Shown here: one piece after another, positions 61,606-64,000 of the stretch
How the letters are laid out: each line of letters opens with the position of its first letter
How positions within the stretch are numbered: position 1 is the first letter of the stretch
Assembly: GCA_963734625.1 (NCBI GenBank)
Contig: CAVTHW010000007.1
Coordinates: forward strand, 1 to 64,000
Source: CAVTHW01 sp963734625
GTDB lineage: Bacteria > Acidobacteriota > Terriglobia > Bryobacterales > Bryobacteraceae
Reading direction: 5' to 3'
DNA: 64,000 bases
Translations under genes and position numbers: made by a program
Notes under the pieces: model-generated
Told to the model about the DNA's origin: nothing
The model's input: only the letters and a program-made list of their open reading frames with translations
The model's database searches: none

Positions 61606-63092
61606 ATGCTCTTTCTCGCCAGCCTGGACGCGGCGCCACTCCCCATGTTGGAAGAGTTGCTTGACGCGGGCCGTGTGCCGGCGTTGCGCGCGCTGATGAA
61701 AGAGGGGACGGTGCTGCCGGCGGCGCCGTTGCCCTTGGTGGGAGTTGCATACCCGTCCGAGTACGGTGCCAGGCGGCCGGCCGATCATGGCATCTACTTC
61801 CCATTCCAGTGGTCCGCCGAGGCACAGCGCGTCCAAAGCTGGCGGCAGATCGGCCTTCCGGAGAGTGTTTTCCGCCGGGTGGATGAAGCGGGCAGGCGCA
61901 TGGTGGTGATCGACCCGCCGGAGTGCTTCCCGCAGCCGGTTCGCAACGGATTCATCATGAGCGGCTGGCAATTTCAGGAGCGGGTGCTGCTGGCCCCCTG
62001 GTTCACGCGGAAGAACACTCGGAACGAACTGAGGCGCCGTTTCGGCCGCGGAGCGAAGACCGAAGAGACATTCGGGCAACCAACGGCGAAAGGACTGCTG
62101 GAAATCTGCCGGGTGCTGGCGGAAGCGCCCCAGCGGCTTCAGCGCGCTGCGGAGTTCTTCCTGGAGAACGATCCGCCGGAGGCGCTGTGGATCAGCTTCG
62201 CTGGGCTGCACCTGGCGAGCCACCAGTTTTTCGATTTGTCGCTGCTGGGGAGCTTGAGAGTCTCGGAGGAAGACCGGCGCCGCCTGGAACGTGCTATTGC
62301 GGACATCCTGGTGGGATACGACAGGACACTGGGGCGGATTCTGGAGCGGCTGCCTGCCGGCAGCGACCGGGTGGTCTTCTGTACCAAGGGCGTCGGGCCG
62401 GTGATCGGATGGGTGGATCTGCTGCCGGAGATGCTGCGACGAGTGCTTGGCGCGCCGGCGGTGTCCAGCCCGGTTTCCGTGTTGAGAGCGCGGGTGCCGC
62501 GAGCTTGGCGCGAGCGTGTGGCAGCGGCTCTGCCGGATTCAGTGGCCACGGAACTGGCAGCCAGGCTGTGGAGCCCGAGGGCCGACTGGAGCCGAACGCA
62601 GGCCTTCACGCTCCCCTCTGATTCCCCCGGCTTCATCCGCCTCAACCTGCGCGGGCGCGAAAGGTTCGGCTGTGTCGCACCGGGCGAAGAGGCAGGGCTG
62701 TGCGGGGAGATCATCGAGGGCTTGACCAGTTTCACGGACCTCGACGGCGAACCCTGTATCCGGAAGATCCTCCGGCCACGGGAGATCTTTGGAGAGGGCG
62801 AGCGGCTGCACGCCTTTCCCGACCTGGTCGTACTGTGGACGCCGAAGAAGACGCTGCGCGGGCTCGGCGTGCGTTCCCCCGGTTTGGAGAGATCCGCCGC
62901 ATGGCCGGACCAGGGACGGGCCGGAGCGGAGATCACGCCGAAGGAGCACTCATCATTGTCGCGCCGGGGGCAGGGACCTTTCACCGGCCTGACCGGCAGG
63001 TGGAGCCGTATGATATCCCGGCGACGATCCTCTCGGCCCTTGGGCTCCCCCATGACGACCTGCCGGGGCAGGCACTGCTCAAGCCCTCTTAG
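61606..63092 (+). CDS. type I phosphodiesterase/alkaline-phosphatase-like protein, frameshifted
   Basis: An alkaline-phosphatase-superfamily protein of about 495 residues. The start (LFLASLDAAPLPMLEELLDA) matches the first metal-binding strand, and later blocks match a bacterial phosphodiesterase-like group: SFAGLHLASHQFFDLSLLGS (histidines) and VVFCTKGVGPVIGW, where relatives I recall have an L-H-G-x-G-P motif. The histidine is replaced by lysine, so activity may be lost. Near 62880, at a run of five C, the frame shifts. The new frame reads RFGEIRRMAGPGTGRSGDHA and ends DDLPGQALLKPS at 63092. It is divergent from the GMC gene. Confidence 0.78.
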
Positions 63093-63190
63093 AGATGAGC
63101 AGGCGAGCGAGGCCGATTGTCTTGTCGGCTCTCCGCCCACACCATCGAGGGTATTGCCCAAAAGCGCTCGACGAGTGTCTATAATCCATT

Positions 63191-63467
63191 GACAATAAAC
63201 GGCGAGACGAGGCAGCGTGGGTGTTGACGCCACCCACGGAGGCGTCGCTCTTTGTTTTCAATGTTTTAAGGTCTGGAAGGGAGATCTAGCTGCGTAGAAA
63301 ACGAGCCGAAAAACTACGCTAAACAATTGATTATAAACGACTTGGCGGTGAGGGTGGGATTCGAACCCACGATAGGTACCTAGAATCTGCAACTTGCAGA
63401 TTCCTCGTTGCCAGGAGTGCCATATCTCCCAGGGCTCCCGTCGCGCATTGCCCAAAATTGCCCAAAC
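63191..63467. repeat. 277-bp island-flanking repeat, right copy
   Basis: Right partner of 58536-58812, same orientation. Hairpin CGTGGGTG/CACCCACG is conserved while the loop differs. On the minus strand it holds a better-preserved tRNA 3' end (63343-63370) preceded by a 21-base near-perfect palindrome (around 63382-63403). The 63093-63561 gap holds no gene beyond this repeat. Confidence 0.8.
63343..63370 (-). pseudogene. tRNA 3' end (T-arm, acceptor strand, CCA)
   Basis: On the minus strand: T-arm GTGGG-TTCGAAT-CCCAC with all five pairs, then acceptor strand CCTCACC, discriminator G and encoded CCA. It is most like the end of a tRNA-Ser. The matching 5' acceptor strand (GGTGAGG) and an anticodon arm with U33 are absent upstream, so no full tRNA can be folded. 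It looks like the remnant left by integration at a tRNA gene. Confidence 0.7.
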
Positions 63468-63561
63468 AGTTTGCGCGCCAAGGCTGACTTGGTAGTCGTC
63501 CACCCATGACGCGCGCACGGCCGCCAAGAGTCCTCGTTCAGTTCAGCCGAATTGGTCGGCC

Positions 63562-64000
63562 TCAGTTGCTCGCATCAAACGAATTCCCGTCCGCGGCACC
63601 CGGGGTGGGCTGCTGACTGACAGTCGCACACGCGCTGGAATCGGCATTCGCGACCGAGTATCCGATGGCCTGATAGCCGGCAAGCCGCTTCTTGTACATC
63701 CGCGCCAACATCGGGACGAGTGAGTCCACGTAGTCATAAACACGAACTTCCTTCTTGTCGTGGTGGAGTCGGTGGAGGCGTCCGACGTATTGCTGGAGGG
63801 TGCCCTTCCACGAAATCGGCATGGCCAGGAACAGCGTGTCGAGCCGCGCATCGTCAAAGCCCTCGCCGATGTAACTGCCAGTGGCCAAGATCGCACGCGG
63901 CTCACCGTCGGGCACAGCGGCGAGAGCTTCCATGACGGCGCGACGCTGCTTCCGGCCCATCCCGCCCCGGAGGACAAAGAAGTTGGTCGTAGCTGCCGAT
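63562..64000 (-). CDS. superfamily II helicase, C-terminal part (partial)
   Basis: The C-terminal 145 residues of a helicase whose start lies beyond the window. The reading frame is open to the right edge (TTNFFVLRGGMGRKQRRAVM). Helicase C-domain motifs V and VI are present: ILATGSYIGEGFDDARLDTL and LQQYVGRLHRLHHDKKEVRV (QxxGRxxR). The end (YDYVDSLVPMLARMYKKRLA) closely resembles the DEAD/DEAH helicases found in TOTE conflict systems with an archaeo-eukaryotic primase, so it may belong to a defence gene. The upstream part is needed to confirm that. It directly adjoins the island repeat. Confidence 0.85.
   Translation of the reverse strand, partial: SAATTNFFVLRGGMGRKQRRAVMEALAAVPDGEPRAILATGSYIGEGFDDARLDTLFLAMPISWKGTLQQYVGRLHRLHHDKKEVRVYDYVDSLVPMLARMYKKRLAGYQAIGYSVANADSSACATVSQQPTPGAADGNSFDASN

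Noticed and set aside
63343..63430. A complete tRNA gene on the minus strand
   Set aside because: The 88-nt segment ending in CCA starts GGGAGAT, which does not pair with CCTCACC, and the central palindrome has no U33 in an anticodon loop.
63258..63527. An 89-residue minus-strand ORF, and its counterpart at 58639-58842
   Set aside because: They run through the tRNA remnant and hairpins of the repeat; the similarity between the two is due to the DNA repeat, not to protein conservation.
1..64000. CRISPR arrays
   Set aside because: No series of short direct repeats with regular unique spacers was seen; the only tandem array is the coding 54-bp repeat at 18640-18963.

Overview
The window is a GC-rich bacterial chromosome segment, probably from an acidobacterium of the Solibacter/Bryobacter type. 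This is inferred from gene content, not from any rRNA marker: BamB/PQQ-like beta-propeller proteins, DUF1080, DUF2867, SYLF and CHAD proteins, several M48 peptidases, many secreted hypotheticals and a Gram-negative Mla (MCE) lipid-transport operon. No rRNA and no complete tRNA gene is visible.

Layout. 0.2-6.4 kb: a DksA/TraR-type zinc-finger protein, small membrane proteins, the mlaE-mlaF-mlaD operon, an ISL3 transposase relic and an AsmA-like protein. 6.4-11.3 kb: an AI-2E-type transporter, an MsbA-like ABC exporter, a secreted protein with kinase-like motifs and a 49-residue membrane protein. 11.5-16.6 kb: a phospholipase-D-like protein, a metallophosphoesterase, a CHAD protein split over two coupled ORFs and an NtrC-type regulator. 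16.9-28.1 kb: SYLF and OmpA-like proteins, purS-glmS-yjbQ, a ComEA-like protein, mscL, a HerA-like ATPase, an M48 peptidase and a secreted hypothetical. 28.1-30.5 kb: an IS1634-family element with 12-bp inverted repeats and a frameshifted transposase, beside a broken copy of part of the gene at 30654. 30.6-41.7 kb: a secreted paralogue of the M48 C-terminal domain, a GH5 hydrolase, an M48 fusion protein, a KefB-like antiporter, MsrA, photolyase, an SDR/DUF2867 protein and two cell-wall enzymes.

41.9-52.6 kb is the most interesting part. A tightly overlapping minus-strand operon encodes a lipoate-ligase-like protein, a PQQ-like propeller, an NHL propeller, a Tat-type polyferredoxin, a NapH-like membrane ferredoxin, a membrane-anchored NuoE-like subunit, a NuoF-like flavoprotein and a GltD/NfnB-like flavoprotein. 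A GcvH-like lipoyl carrier and a CobW-family GTPase are transcribed divergently from it. Together they look like an NAD(P)H-linked electron-transfer complex joining a cytoplasmic flavoprotein trimer to the membrane and periplasm, with its own lipoyl carrier and ligase. I cannot match the arrangement to a named system. Four more PQQ-like propeller proteins and a DUF1080 protein follow (52.6-58.5 kb).

58.5-63.5 kb is a small island (GT8 glycosyltransferase, GMC oxidoreductase, phosphodiesterase-like protein) between two diverged direct repeats of about 277 bp, each carrying the 3' end of a tRNA. A helicase resembling those of TOTE conflict systems runs off the right edge. At least seven otherwise healthy genes carry single-base frame breaks, concentrated between 50.1 and 62.9 kb; either the assembly has indel errors or these genes are decaying, and every frameshift call below carries that caveat.
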